64,000 nucleotides of DNA from Mangrovimonas sp. YM274 (GCF_030908385.1 NZ_CP133091.1:1322501-1386500), one strand, 5' to 3'; shown: positions 9,583 to 19,050, counted from the stretch's first letter. The notes: generated by a model from the sequence alone, not told the origin. A program made the numbers and translations.

Positions 9583-10461
9583 ATGGCCTCAGGTTTCTTT
9601 GCCTTATTAGATGATATTTCTGCCCTAATGGATGATGTGGTGGTCATGAGTAAAATCACCACCAAAAAAACTGCTGGAATTTTAGGGGATGACTTAGCTG
9701 TAAATGCCGAAAAGGCTTCGGGTTTTGTGTCCTCTAGGGAGTTACCCGTGTTGTGGGCTATAATGAAGGGTTCTTTTTTGAATAAAGTCATTATTTTACC
9801 CATAGCCTTTTTGCTTAGTGCTTTTGTGCCCGTGGCTATTACGGTTATTTTGATTTTAGGAGGCTTGTATTTGGCCTATGAAGGAGCTGAAAAGGTTTAT
9901 GAATTTTTTGTACCCCATGCCCCTCATAATGAAGAATCTCATGAGGCTGTATCTAAATCTCCTGCTGAAATCTTGGCTCAGGAACAGAAAAAAGTAAAAT
10001 CAGCCATATTAACAGACTTTATATTGTCTATTGAAATTGTGATTATTGCTTTAGGCAATGTAATGGAATCTGAATTGATGGTGCAAATTGCTGTGGTTTC
10101 GGTGGTGGCCATCATTGCTACCGTTGGGGTGTACGGTATTGTGGCCTTGATTGTGAGAATGGATGATTTTGGTTTGAAATTGATTTCCTTGAGTGAAGGA
10201 GAAACCAATATGACCTATCATATGGGGCGTGGTTTGGTAAAGGCCTTGCCGCTTGTAGTTAAGGGCCTTTCCTTTGTTGGAACTTTAGCGCTATTATTGG
10301 TGTCTGGAGGGATTTTTGCCCATAACATCGACTGGTTCCATGAGCATCATGTGTTGGCATCTTGGCCAAGTCTGATCCGTGAATTTTTATTTGGGCTTAG
10401 TATTGGGGCCTTAGTCCTTTTGCTAGTGCTACTATTTAAACGCTTGTTTAAGAAAAAATAG
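9583..10461 (+). CDS. DUF808 family membrane protein (YedI-like)
   Basis: A 292-residue protein opening MASGFFALLDDISALMDDVVVMSK and continuing KTAGILGDDLAVNAEKASGF, the strongly conserved start of DUF808/YedI proteins. Several hydrophobic helices follow, including a C-terminal one with a KRLFKKK tail. The family is an inner-membrane protein group of unknown function. It is probably co-transcribed with pssA (20-base gap) and converges with lptB, whose stop lies 4 bases away. Confidence 0.88.
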   Translation: MASGFFALLDDISALMDDVVVMSKITTKKTAGILGDDLAVNAEKASGFVSSRELPVLWAIMKGSFLNKVIILPIAFLLSAFVPVAITVILILGGLYLAYEGAEKVYEFFVPHAPHNEESHEAVSKSPAEILAQEQKKVKSAILTDFILSIEIVIIALGNVMESELMVQIAVVSVVAIIATVGVYGIVALIVRMDDFGLKLISLSEGETNMTYHMGRGLVKALPLVVKGLSFVGTLALLLVSGGIFAHNIDWFHEHHVLASWPSLIREFLFGLSIGALVLLLVLLFKRLFKKK

Positions 10462-10464
10462 AAA

Positions 10465-11205
10465 TTAGAATTCCAATTTCTTTTTACGCAGCTCGAAGTT
10501 CTGCCCTAAGTATACTTTACGTACCATTTCATCGGCGGCTAATTCTTCTGGTTCTCCAGCTTTAAGTATGCTTCCTTCAAACATTAAATAGGTGCGGTCT
10601 GTAATGGCTAAAGTTTCCTGTACGTTATGGTCTGTAATAAGGATTCCAATATTCTTTTTGGTTAATTGGGCCACAATACGCTGAATGTCTTCAACAGCCA
10701 CTGGGTCTACCCCTGCAAAGGGTTCATCCAATAGAATGAAATTAGGATTTGTGGCCAAGGCTCTTGCAATTTCGGTACGGCGGCGTTCCCCTCCAGAGAG
10801 CAGGTCACCACGGTTTTTACGGATATGCCCCAAACTGAATTCTTCAATAAGCGATTCCATTTTATGCAATTGTTCCTTTTTGCTCATTTTGGTCAATTGC
10901 AGTACGCTTAAGATGTTTTCCTCAATACTCAATTTGCGAAATACAGAGGCTTCCTGTGCCAAATATCCAATCCCATTTTGAGCTCTTTTGTACATAGGGT
11001 AGTGGGTAATTTCAGTATTTTCTAAATAAATGGAGCCTCCATTAGGTTTGATAAGCCCAACAATCATATAAAAGGAAGTGGTTTTACCAGCACCGTTAGG
11101 TCCTAATAATCCAACAATTTCCCCTTGGTTAACTTCCAAGGAAACATCTTTTACGACCTTACGTCCACTATAGGACTTCATTAAATGTTCGGCTCTTAAC
11201 TTCAC
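10465..11205 (-). CDS. lptB: LPS export ABC transporter ATP-binding protein
   Basis: A 246-residue ATPase of the LptB2FG complex that extracts lipopolysaccharide from the inner membrane. Walker A is GPNGAGKTT, the Q-loop segment [13 protein letters not shown] is typical of LptB, the signature is [15 protein letters not shown], Walker B is [13 protein letters not shown], and the switch histidine lies in ITDHNV. Its length matches the family. LptB is usually beside kdsD-type isomerases; here such a gene lies about 1.3 kb upstream on the same strand. Confidence 0.95.
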   Translation of the reverse strand: MKLRAEHLMKSYSGRKVVKDVSLEVNQGEIVGLLGPNGAGKTTSFYMIVGLIKPNGGSIYLENTEITHYPMYKRAQNGIGYLAQEASVFRKLSIEENILSVLQLTKMSKKEQLHKMESLIEEFSLGHIRKNRGDLLSGGERRRTEIARALATNPNFILLDEPFAGVDPVAVEDIQRIVAQLTKKNIGILITDHNVQETLAITDRTYLMFEGSILKAGEPEELAADEMVRKVYLGQNFELRKKKLEF

Positions 11206-11323
11206 AGATTTTATTTTGAGTAATGGTTGCTATAACGGCAAACTTACAATTTTTATTTTATTCTCAATGGGCGCACTAAGTGCTGCCATAGGAGGTGCCT
11301 ATGACTTTAAAAAAAGGGGATTT

Positions 11324-11671
11324 TTATTCCTGATTTTCCAGAGCTTCCCAAAATTCATAGGCGCGGCGTAAATGTGGTATGACAATCGTACCACCAACCA
11401 AAGTGGCAATGCCTAAAGCTTCACTGACTTCTTCTTTACTTAAACCTTCTTGATAAGCCGTTTGCAAATGGTATTTTATGCAGTCGTCGCAGCGCAACAC
11501 GGCCGAGGCTACCAAGCCTAAAAGTTCTTTGGTTTTCACATCTAAAGCCCCCTCTGCATAGGCATTGGTGTCTAGATTAAAAATGCGTTTAATGACCTTG
11601 TTATTGTCGGCCAAGATCTTATCGTTCATCCTACTTCTGTAGTCGTTGAACTCGTTTACTAAATCAGCCAT
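11324..11671 (-). CDS. Carboxymuconolactone decarboxylase family protein (AhpD-like)
   Basis: A 115-residue all-helical protein with the segment ASAVLRCDDCIKYHLQTAYQEG. CDDC followed by H seven residues after the first Cys matches the redox-active CxxC...H of AhpD/CMD proteins, which act as alkylhydroperoxidases or thiol oxidoreductases. The stop-to-start distance to tatC is one base, so it is translated with tatC. The specific substrate is unknown. Confidence 0.88.
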   Translation of the reverse strand: MADLVNEFNDYRSRMNDKILADNNKVIKRIFNLDTNAYAEGALDVKTKELLGLVASAVLRCDDCIKYHLQTAYQEGLSKEEVSEALGIATLVGGTIVIPHLRRAYEFWEALENQE

Positions 11672-11672
11672 T

Positions 11673-12488
11673 TTACTTTGTTTGTCGTTTTTGTTTTTTA
11701 ATAACTATTGCCGAAATATAGATGCTAACCTGGTAAAGAAGCAAAATAGGGATGGCCACAATAACTTGACTAGCAATGTCTGGAGGCGTAATGATAGCCG
11801 AAAGAATCAACACCAAAACTAGGGCGAACTTGCGATATTTTTTTAGGAACTGTGGCGTTACCAAACCAACTTTTGTTAAAAAATAAATGATAATAGGCAA
11901 CTCAAATACAAAACCAGAGGCTAAGGAGGAGGATCTTACCAAAGCCACATAGGAGCTGATGTCTATTTCATTGGAAATTTCTGTACTCACGTTATAGGTT
12001 CCTAAGAAATTGATGGATAATGGTGTTACCACATAATAACCAAACAACACGCCTAAAAAGAACAGTAATGAGGTAATGACAATAAAACCACGGGAATGTT
12101 TTCTTTCGCTAGGGTGTAATCCCGGGCTAATAAAATGCCATAGTTGATAGACCACATATGGGAATGCTATGATGAGGCCAGCATAGATGGAGGTCCAAAT
12201 ATGGGCAGAAAACTGTCCTCCCATGGTACGGTTTTGAATTCTAAAGGGAAGCTCTTCTGCACAAAACGTTGTATCAATACCAATAAATTGAGAAATTTGA
12301 CAGAGGTATTTATAAGTTGGGAAACTCATTTTTTTAGGTCCAAAAATGATGGTGTCAAAAATAAAGTCGCTCATTAAAAAAGCGACCACACCTCCCAAAA
12401 GTATGGCCAAGGTAGCCCGTATTAAATGCCATCTTAAATCTTCTAAGTGATCTAAGAAAGACATTTCGTTTACATTCTTTTTTGTCAT
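11673..12488 (-). CDS. tatC: Sec-independent protein translocase TatC
   Basis: A 271-residue inner-membrane protein that binds the twin-arginine signal of folded exported proteins. The N-terminus has MSFLDHLEDLRWHLIRA, matching the conserved F-x2-HL-x-ELR cytoplasmic motif, and later FPYVVYQLWHFISPGLHPSERK, the conserved first cytoplasmic loop. Six membrane helices are evident. A long insert between helices 1 and 2 (about residues 50-92, with two cysteines) is larger than in E. coli TatC. The start ATG overlaps the stop of the preceding isomerase gene by one base (TAATG arrangement). No tatA is in the window. Confidence 0.95.
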   Translation of the reverse strand: MTKKNVNEMSFLDHLEDLRWHLIRATLAILLGGVVAFLMSDFIFDTIIFGPKKMSFPTYKYLCQISQFIGIDTTFCAEELPFRIQNRTMGGQFSAHIWTSIYAGLIIAFPYVVYQLWHFISPGLHPSERKHSRGFIVITSLLFFLGVLFGYYVVTPLSINFLGTYNVSTEISNEIDISSYVALVRSSSLASGFVFELPIIIYFLTKVGLVTPQFLKKYRKFALVLVLILSAIITPPDIASQVIVAIPILLLYQVSIYISAIVIKKQKRQTK

Positions 12489-13453
12489 TAGATAATTCCT
12501 TCTTTTATCAGGTCATGTAAATGTACCACGCCGGCGTACTTGCCATGCTCTTCTACTAACAATTGGGAAATGCCATTGGCTTCCATAAGCTCCATAGCAT
12601 CTACCGCCATAGCGTTGGCTTTGATGTGTTTAGGGTTGTGACTCATAATGTCCTTAGCTGTAAGATGTATAAATGAGTCATTTTTGGATAGCATACGTCT
12701 CAAGTCTCCGTCGGTAATGATTCCTATGATTTGGTCGTCTTCAACCACGGCAGTAACTCCCAACATTTTTTCGGATATTTCAATGATGACTTCTTTTACA
12801 TTGGTATCTGGAGTTACTTGCGGCTTTTGGTTTAAAGAGGAAAGATCACTAACTCTTAGGTACAACCGTTTGCCCAAAGCACCTCCTGGGTGGTATTTGG
12901 CGAAGTCCTTACTAGTAAATTCTCGAAGTTCCAACAAGCAGATGGCCAAGGCATCACCAATAACCAATTGGGCCGTGGTACTGGTAGTAGGGGCCAAATT
13001 GTTAGGGCAGGCTTCATGTTCTACATAGGCATTTAAAATGTAATCCGCCTGTTGGCCCAAAAAGGAACTCTCATTACCGGTAATAGCGATCATTTTGTTT
13101 TTGGCATTTTTAATAAGAGGCACCAAAACCTTAATCTCCGGTGTGTTTCCACTTTTGGAAATACATATCACAATATCATCTTCCAATATCAAACCCAAAT
13201 CACCATGAATGGCATCGGCAGCATGCATAAATACAGCCGGAGTTCCGGTAGAATTTAGTGTTGCTACAATTTTATTGGCAATAATGGCACTTTTTCCTAT
13301 TCCGGTAATAATAACACGTCCTTTGGAGTTATATATTAAAGACACAGCATCGGCAAAATCGTCATTGAGCAATTTACCTAGGTTGTCTATGGCATCCCGC
13401 TCTAAATCAATGGTTCTTTTCGCCGTTTTGAGGATGTCGCTTTTTATGTTCAA
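12488..13453 (-). CDS. KpsF/GutQ/KdsD-type arabinose-5-phosphate isomerase
   Basis: A 321-residue sugar isomerase converting ribulose-5-phosphate to arabinose-5-phosphate, the first step of Kdo synthesis for LPS. The N-terminal SIS domain shows GRVIITGIGKSAIIANKIVATLNSTG and GDLGLI; ISKSGNTPEI is the phosphosugar loop. The C-terminal half holds two CBS domains (from about 205). The start is TTG at 13453; two in-frame stops lie just upstream and no ATG is available. It sits first in a minus-strand run with tatC and the CMD gene, divergent from recQ. Confidence 0.92.
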   Translation of the reverse strand: MNIKSDILKTAKRTIDLERDAIDNLGKLLNDDFADAVSLIYNSKGRVIITGIGKSAIIANKIVATLNSTGTPAVFMHAADAIHGDLGLILEDDIVICISKSGNTPEIKVLVPLIKNAKNKMIAITGNESSFLGQQADYILNAYVEHEACPNNLAPTTSTTAQLVIGDALAICLLELREFTSKDFAKYHPGGALGKRLYLRVSDLSSLNQKPQVTPDTNVKEVIIEISEKMLGVTAVVEDDQIIGIITDGDLRRMLSKNDSFIHLTAKDIMSHNPKHIKANAMAVDAMELMEANGISQLLVEEHGKYAGVVHLHDLIKEGII

Positions 13454-13540
13454 AATTTATTAATTTTATGGTTTGAAGCGGTTAAAGAAATTCATATCTT
13501 TAATCAAATGCAAATGTATATAAAATACTAATAGGGATTA

Positions 13541-15742
13541 ATGAGTATCAAAGAAATTGACTTGCATTCAGCACTTAAGCAGTACTTTGGGTTTTCAAAA
13601 TTCAAGGGGTTGCAAGAGCCTGTAATTCAAAGTATTGTTGATGGCCATAATACCTTTGTGATTATGCCTACGGGTGGCGGGAAGTCGTTATGCTATCAAC
13701 TTCCAGCTTTGATCAAGGAGGGAACAGCTATTATTGTATCGCCATTAATTGCGTTAATGAAGAACCAAGTTGACGCTATTAGGGGGATTTCGGATAATGA
13801 AGGCATCGCACATGTGTTGAATTCATCACTTAACAAAACAGAAGTTCGCCGCGTAAAATCGGATATTTCAAGCGGTATTACCAAATTATTATATGTAGCG
13901 CCAGAGTCGTTGACCAAGGAAGATAACGTAGAGTTTTTACGCTCGGTACCTATTTCCTTTATGGCGGTAGATGAAGCCCACTGTATCAGTGAGTGGGGAC
14001 ATGACTTTAGACCTGAATACCGTAATTTAAGGCACATTATTAAACGTATTGGGGAAAATATTCCCATTATAGGGTTGACCGCTACGGCTACACCAAAGGT
14101 TCAGGAAGATATCCTGAAAAGTTTAGACATTACGGATGCTAATTTATTTAAAGCTTCCTTTAATCGTCCAAACTTGTATTATGAAGTACGCCCCAAGACC
14201 AAACAAGTGGATGCGGATATCATTCGGTTTATCAAACAGAACGAAGGTAAATCGGGGATTGTGTATTGTTTGAGTAGAAAGCGTGTGGAAGAATTGGCCC
14301 AGGTGCTTCAGGTAAATGGTATTAAAGCGGTGCCGTATCATGCGGGGCTTGATCCTAAGACAAGGGTAAAACACCAGGACATGTTCTTGATGGAAGATGT
14401 GGATGTGGTTGTGGCTACCATTGCTTTTGGAATGGGGATTGACAAACCAGATGTGCGTTTTGTGATCCACCATGACATGCCAAAAAGTATTGAAAGTTAT
14501 TATCAGGAAACTGGTAGGGCAGGACGTGATGGTGGCGAAGGTCATTGTTTGGCGTTTTATGCCTATAAGGATATTGAAAAACTAGAAAAGTTCATGGCCG
14601 GAAAGCCGGTGGCTGAACAGGAAATTGGACACGCTCTATTGCAAGAGGTCGTTGCCTTTGCGGAAAGTTCGGTGTCGCGCCGTAAATTCATTCTACATTA
14701 TTTTGGTGAAGAATTTGATAATGCCACGGGTGAGGGAGGTGATATGGATGATAATGTACGCCATCCGAAGAAACAACACGAAGCCCAAGATGATGTGGTG
14801 ACCATTTTGGAAACGGTTCAAAAAACTAATGAAAAATATAAGGCCAAGGATTTAGTTCAAGTTTTGTTAGGGCGTTCCAATGCCTTGATTGCTTCGCATA
14901 AAACGGATGAACAGCCCTTTTTTGGAATTGGTAGCCATCACGATAAACGCTATTGGATGGCTTTGATACGTCAGTTGTTGGTGGCAGGATATTTAAAGAA
15001 AGACATCGAAACTTATGGGGTAATGCGTTTGTCAAAAGAAGGGAAGGCGTATTTAAAGGACCCTATCTCCTTTATGATGACTGAAGACCATGTGTTTGAT
15101 GAGACTACCGATGATAGCATTGTAACTACGGCTAAATCGAGTGCCGCTGTTGCTGATGCCAATTTAATGGGAATGCTTAAGGACTTGCGTAAGCGCAACG
15201 CAAAGAAATTGGGCGTGCCGCCTTTTGTGATTTTCCAAGATCCTTCTTTGGAGGATATGGCCCTTAAATATCCTATGACTATTGAAGAGCTGAGCTATGT
15301 TCATGGGGTAGGAGAAGGAAAGGCTAAAAAATATGGGAAAGATTTTATCGAGTTGATTGCCCGTTATGTGGAGGAAAACGATATCATCCGTCCTGACGAT
15401 ATGGTGGTGAAAAGTACAGGAACCAATTCAGCCTTAAAACTTTTTATCATTCAAAACGTGGATAGAAAGTTGCCATTGGATGACATTGCGGCTTCCAAAG
15501 GCATGAATATGGGGGAGTTTATCAAGGAGATGGAAGCCATTGTGTATTCGGGGACGAAACTGAACATCGACTATTGGATTGATGAAATTTTGGATGAAGA
15601 CCAGCAGGAGGAAATCCATGAGTACTTTATGGATTCTGAAACCGATAAAATCTCCGACGCCATCGAGGAGTTTGATGGAGATTACGACGATGAGGAATTA
15701 CGACTGTATCGTATTAAGTTTATCAGTGAGGTAGCTAATTAA
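13541..15742 (+). CDS. recQ: ATP-dependent DNA helicase RecQ, apparently without the zinc-binding cysteines
   Basis: A 733-residue 3'-5' DNA helicase for recombination and repair. The helicase core has Walker A PTGGGKS (43-49), DEAH (144-147), SAT-like LTATATPKV and motif VI YYQETGRAGRDG. An RQC-like region, an HRDC domain (near 545-615) and a C-terminal HTH_40-like extension with an acidic tail follow, making it longer than E. coli RecQ. The segment after SRRKFILHYFGEEF, where E. coli RecQ has four zinc-ligand cysteines, contains no cysteine (GEGGDMDDNVRHPKKQHEAQ instead). A rho-independent terminator follows. Confidence 0.94.
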   Translation: MSIKEIDLHSALKQYFGFSKFKGLQEPVIQSIVDGHNTFVIMPTGGGKSLCYQLPALIKEGTAIIVSPLIALMKNQVDAIRGISDNEGIAHVLNSSLNKTEVRRVKSDISSGITKLLYVAPESLTKEDNVEFLRSVPISFMAVDEAHCISEWGHDFRPEYRNLRHIIKRIGENIPIIGLTATATPKVQEDILKSLDITDANLFKASFNRPNLYYEVRPKTKQVDADIIRFIKQNEGKSGIVYCLSRKRVEELAQVLQVNGIKAVPYHAGLDPKTRVKHQDMFLMEDVDVVVATIAFGMGIDKPDVRFVIHHDMPKSIESYYQETGRAGRDGGEGHCLAFYAYKDIEKLEKFMAGKPVAEQEIGHALLQEVVAFAESSVSRRKFILHYFGEEFDNATGEGGDMDDNVRHPKKQHEAQDDVVTILETVQKTNEKYKAKDLVQVLLGRSNALIASHKTDEQPFFGIGSHHDKRYWMALIRQLLVAGYLKKDIETYGVMRLSKEGKAYLKDPISFMMTEDHVFDETTDDSIVTTAKSSAAVADANLMGMLKDLRKRNAKKLGVPPFVIFQDPSLEDMALKYPMTIEELSYVHGVGEGKAKKYGKDFIELIARYVEENDIIRPDDMVVKSTGTNSALKLFIIQNVDRKLPLDDIAASKGMNMGEFIKEMEAIVYSGTKLNIDYWIDEILDEDQQEEIHEYFMDSETDKISDAIEEFDGDYDDEELRLYRIKFISEVAN

Positions 15743-15790
15743 ATAGTGTTCCTTAATAGTAAACAGTGAATAGTGAAAAGTAAATAGAAA

Positions 15791-15813
15791 AGGGAGCTAA
15801 GAGCTCCCTTTTT
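15791..15813 (+). terminator. Rho-independent terminator after recQ
   Basis: AGGGAGCT (15791-15798), a three-base loop AAG, then AGCTCCCT (15802-15809) followed by a run of T. The 8-bp stem is perfect and lies about 50 bases after the recQ stop. Confidence 0.9.
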
Positions 15814-15930
15814 GTTGCATTTATGTCATTCCCTTAAAGGAGAAATCCCATTAAAGGTAAATGGATTCTTCATTTCGTTTCACTCCATTCTGAAGCCGAA
15901 GATTCGGTGCGGTCAATGACGATATTGTTT

Positions 15931-16386
15931 TTAAGCTTCTTTTGAAGGCTTATAGATATCAAAAGGAATGCGGTGTTTTTTGGCTTCCAACAACAAACTT
16001 TTGATGTTCGATTTTTTGAATTTAGCCATATCTTCTTTTTCAATGGCAAAATCGATGCGTGTGATGCTTCGGTTGGAAACGTTGGAATGTTCAGATTCCA
16101 ATTCTTCCATATCCGAAGTCATGACCATTTTGAAATCTTTCCCATTAATGGTCAATCGTGCTCCTTTAATGGTTTTGATATGAAAACTTCCAACGATAAT
16201 GGTCTGAAAAAAATGGTAGCCTCCCAATTCATTGAACCCTGCATAGCAAACATTCTCAGTTCCTAAGGCAAAAGGTTCATCCTCGATATCGTTGATAATG
16301 TTTTGGGTATAATCGTCAGCGTGCAATTTTTCCATGTTTTTGGAGTCTCCAAAGGCCGCTTTTAGTTTGGTAAGTGAAAATTTCAT
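15931..16386 (-). CDS. Conserved-looking hypothetical protein, 151 aa
   Basis: A 151-residue cytoplasmic-looking protein with no signal peptide or membrane segment, starting MKFSLTKLKAAFGDSKNMEKLH. Alternating hydrophobic strands (FFQTIIVGSFHIKTIKGARLTINGKDFKMVMTSDM) suggest a beta-rich fold, and the C-terminus is helical and basic (FKKSNIKSLLLEAKKHRIPFDIY). I do not recognise a family. The ATG start and ordinary codon use support a real gene. It stands alone, divergent from the cyclophilin-FKBP gene. No function is proposed. Confidence 0.7.
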   Translation of the reverse strand: MKFSLTKLKAAFGDSKNMEKLHADDYTQNIINDIEDEPFALGTENVCYAGFNELGGYHFFQTIIVGSFHIKTIKGARLTINGKDFKMVMTSDMEELESEHSNVSNRSITRIDFAIEKEDMAKFKKSNIKSLLLEAKKHRIPFDIYKPSKEA

Positions 16387-16539
16387 AGGTATCTGTTAGA
16401 TCATTGCAAATCTAGGTTTTCAAACAGGCCTTTCCAAAAAGTATTAGTGCTAAATGCCGTCTGTTTTTCTAAAGCGTTTTTTCATCTTTTAGACAATGCA
16501 TCTTCTTCAGGGAAGCTTTCTGCTTCAACCATAGTTTAG

Positions 16540-16547
16540 TATCTTTG
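16540..16547 (+). promoter_or_regulatory. -7 promoter element TATCTTTG before the PPIase gene
   Basis: TATCTTTG matches the Bacteroidota -7 consensus TAnnTTTG exactly and lies 25 bases before the ATG at 16573. A clear -33 TTTG is not seen at the ideal spacing. Confidence 0.6.
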
Positions 16548-16572
16548 CGCATCGAAACAAAATACAAAGACA

Positions 16573-17505
16573 ATGCAAGACGGTTTATACGCAAAATTTA
16601 ATACAAGCAAAGGCGACATTTTGGTTGCTTTAGAATTTGAAAAAGTACCGGGAACGGTAGGGAACTTTGTAGCCTTGGCAGAAGGAAATTTGGAAAATTC
16701 GGCAAAGCCACAAGGGAATCCTTATTATAATGGTCTAAAATTCCACAGGGTAATTCCAGACTTTATGATTCAAGGAGGATGTCCTCAAGGAACAGGAACT
16801 GGAAGTCCAGGATATAAATTTGACGATGAATTCCACCCAGACTTGAAGCACGATGGTCCTGGTGTATTGTCTATGGCCAATGCCGGTCCTGGAACCAATG
16901 GTAGCCAGTTTTTCATTACGCATGTAGAGACGCCTTGGTTGGACAATATGCATACCGTATTTGGAAAAGTGGTAGAAGGCCAGGATGTGGTTGATGCTAT
17001 TGCTCAAGGTGACGTTATGGATGCGGTTGAAATTATCCGTGTAGGTGCAGCTGCTGAAAACTTTAATGCTATTGAAGCTTTTAGAACTTTTGAAGGTGCT
17101 CGTGAAGAGCGTATTGCTGCCGAGCGCGAAGCCAAGAGAGCTGAGTTGGATAAATTGGCTGCGGGGTTTGAAGAAACTGCTAGCGGTTTGCGTTACCAAA
17201 TCATTCAAAAAGGAGCTGGTAAAAAAGCCGAAAAAGGAAAAACTGTTGCCGTACACTATAAAGGTCAATTGGCCGATGGGACTGTATTCGATTCTTCCTA
17301 TAAGCGCAACCAACCTTTGGAATTTACCGTTGGTGTTGGTCAGGTGATTGCTGGATGGGACGAAGGTATTGGTCTGTTGCAAGTAGGTGACAAAGCACGT
17401 TTTGTAATCCCTAGTGATTTAGGGTATGGAAGTCGTGGTGCTGGAGGTGTGATTCCTGGTGACGCTACTTTGGTATTCGACGTAGAATTGATGGATGTAA
17501 AGTAA
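16573..17505 (+). CDS. Dual-family peptidyl-prolyl isomerase: cyclophilin fused to FKBP
   Basis: A 310-residue protein carrying two unrelated prolyl isomerases. Residues 1 to about 160 are a cyclophilin: [34 protein letters not shown], with the catalytic Arg in FHRVI, then [21 protein letters not shown] charged helical linker (about 165-198) follows, rich in E, R and A. Residues about 200-310 are a complete [31 protein letters not shown] and [28 protein letters not shown]. No signal peptide is seen, so it is probably cytoplasmic. Such cyclophilin-FKBP fusions are known from flavobacteria. It has its own promoter and terminator. Confidence 0.93.
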   Translation: MQDGLYAKFNTSKGDILVALEFEKVPGTVGNFVALAEGNLENSAKPQGNPYYNGLKFHRVIPDFMIQGGCPQGTGTGSPGYKFDDEFHPDLKHDGPGVLSMANAGPGTNGSQFFITHVETPWLDNMHTVFGKVVEGQDVVDAIAQGDVMDAVEIIRVGAAAENFNAIEAFRTFEGAREERIAAEREAKRAELDKLAAGFEETASGLRYQIIQKGAGKKAEKGKTVAVHYKGQLADGTVFDSSYKRNQPLEFTVGVGQVIAGWDEGIGLLQVGDKARFVIPSDLGYGSRGAGGVIPGDATLVFDVELMDVK

Positions 17506-17525
17506 TCCAGCCTTATATAAAATGG

Positions 17526-17552
17526 AAAGCACCTCATTGAGGTGCTTTTTTT
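17526..17552. terminator. Rho-independent terminator between converging genes
   Basis: AGCACCTCA, one T, TGAGGTGCT, then seven T. The stem is perfect, 9 bp, and lies 20 bases after the PPIase stop; its T-tract reaches the stop of the converging PrcB-like gene at 17551. It clearly serves the + strand gene and may slow polymerase from the other side. Confidence 0.9.
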
Positions 17553-18006
17553 ATTGGAATATTATGGGGGTGTCCATTCGTGGAATGGCCATTATTTTAA
17601 AGGGTTGGGTCATGACGGTGGTAGCTATTCCTTCCGGCGCTTTGGTATTTACGGTAATGGTGCGCTGGGTTTTGGAAGTTTCTAATGCCATATCTATATG
17701 GTACCCTCCTGTGGTCTTCACATTTTCAAATACTGCAATGACTTGATGGGTTTTAAAATCAATGTCCTTAGGTGTGAATTGCTCCGATACGGGATTTACA
17801 CGATCCATTTGCTTTTTTAAAGCATGCCATTCTGCTTCGGTATCAATAATGATCTGTTGCTTGGGAATGCCTTCGTCTCCATTTCCATAGAGGCTACCTT
17901 CCCCAATTGTAAAAGGTTCCATGTTCTGGGTTGTTTTATTTGGTTTTGCACCACAGTTCACTAAGGTAAACACGATGGTACATATTAGGAAGCATATATT
18001 TTTCAT
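17551..18006 (-). CDS. PrcB C-terminal-domain lipoprotein
   Basis: About 151 residues from the ATG at 18006. The frame stays open further upstream, but MKNICFLICTIVFTLVNCGAKP is a clear lipoprotein signal with lipobox VNC, which decides the start. The C-terminal half has TTGGYHIDM, a beta-rich stretch, and TQPFKIMAIPR, the pattern of the PrcB_C domain. That domain is named after a spirochaete protease-complex subunit and has no settled biochemical role. The gene starts 4 bases after the DUF1684 lipoprotein gene, so they form an operon. Confidence 0.8.
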   Translation of the reverse strand: MKNICFLICTIVFTLVNCGAKPNKTTQNMEPFTIGEGSLYGNGDEGIPKQQIIIDTEAEWHALKKQMDRVNPVSEQFTPKDIDFKTHQVIAVFENVKTTGGYHIDMALETSKTQRTITVNTKAPEGIATTVMTQPFKIMAIPRMDTPIIFQ

Positions 18007-18010
18007 GGTA

Positions 18011-18889
18011 TTATAATCTAGTGGTTGTTTCTCCAGCCAAAATTTCGAATGGCAATTGGTTTTGACTTGGTGGTAGTAAGCAAGTGGTAAAGGCACAATA
18101 GGCGCAAGGCGGATTGTATAATCTATTGAAATCTATGGTAACCGGTCCATTGGTACTCGGTATTTCCAAGACATAGTAGCGTCCGCCACCATAAGTGGTA
18201 TTACCGGAAGTGGCATCGCCTAACATGATAAAACCATCGGCTTCGGTGTCGAGTTTGTATTCTTTACCTTTAAATTCAAAACTTACAAAACCGGCAAAAT
18301 CTGTGGCATGCATATAGCCTAATTTGGATGCTACATCTTTAGTTTGGGTTTGGTCGTAATAGGTAAATTGCCCTTCTAGGATAAAATTTGGATTTAAAGG
18401 GAAGGTTTCAAATCCTTTAAAAGCGTCTATGGCCGTATTCTTTGCATCCCAAACCCTAATATAGCGGTTATCCCCTCGGGTAATAATTTGCCATTTCATA
18501 TGCTGTTGATGTAGCATTTGTGAGCTTCCGTAGCTATCAAAAACCATGGGGAGTCTAGCTGATATGGTATCGGCTTCTACCGTAATAATTTTGTTTTCAG
18601 CTGGAGTGAATACAAGGCTATCGCCTTGTTGGGTATAATTGCCAAAGATGGTTTGCAGGTCTTCCTTTTTTGTGGAAGGTTGATTGCTTGCATTCAGTCC
18701 AAAAACAGTACTACTGTCGGCAAGTTTTAACAAGCCGGATAATTGTAGATAATTGTCCTTTCTTACCTCATTTTTAGACTTCCAAAACGCTTCAATGTCA
18801 TCTTTATATGTTTGATCAATTTTCTTTTCTGAGGAAGCATTTCCGCAGGACATTAAAGCTATACATAAAAGGAAGAGAAGGATTCGCAT
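18011..18889 (-). CDS. DUF1684 lipoprotein
   Basis: A 292-residue protein with lipoprotein signal MRILLFLLCIALMSCGNAS (lipobox MSC). The DUF1684 hallmarks are present: an N-terminal FWKSKNEVRKDNYLQLSGLLKL segment, central GGRYYVLEIP, and C-terminal FNRLYNPPCAYCAFTTCLLPP then NQLPFEILAGE, with clustered cysteines. The family's function is unknown; it is predicted to be membrane-anchored on the periplasmic side. It is first in a two-gene operon with the PrcB-like protein. TATCTTTA (minus strand, 18924-18931) is a likely -7 box. Confidence 0.88.
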   Translation of the reverse strand: MRILLFLLCIALMSCGNASSEKKIDQTYKDDIEAFWKSKNEVRKDNYLQLSGLLKLADSSTVFGLNASNQPSTKKEDLQTIFGNYTQQGDSLVFTPAENKIITVEADTISARLPMVFDSYGSSQMLHQQHMKWQIITRGDNRYIRVWDAKNTAIDAFKGFETFPLNPNFILEGQFTYYDQTQTKDVASKLGYMHATDFAGFVSFEFKGKEYKLDTEADGFIMLGDATSGNTTYGGGRYYVLEIPSTNGPVTIDFNRLYNPPCAYCAFTTCLLPPSQNQLPFEILAGETTTRL

Positions 18890-18923
18890 GAATTGAGATT
18901 TTAGATTTGAAAGTTATGAAATT

Positions 18924-18931
18924 TAAAGATA
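18924..18931 (-). promoter_or_regulatory. Putative -7 element TATCTTTA for the DUF1684 operon
   Basis: Read on the minus strand, TATCTTTA differs from TAnnTTTG only at the last base and lies 35 bases before the start at 18889. The same octamer occurs before the LETM1-like gene and before the beta-propeller gene in this window. Confidence 0.45.
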
Positions 18932-19050
18932 CTCACTTTTGGGAAATTGGAAGGTTCACACAATTCATCCTTAAAAACTAACAGCTCAGAGGGTTTGAAT
19001 TTTAAGAGGGCCATCAGGAGATGATATTTGTACTCATAAACGAACCTATC

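Noticed and set aside
16735-17382. Minus-strand 215-codon frame in the PPIase gene
   Set aside because: It is antisense to a gene with two complete isomerase domains; a long antisense frame here follows from codon bias.
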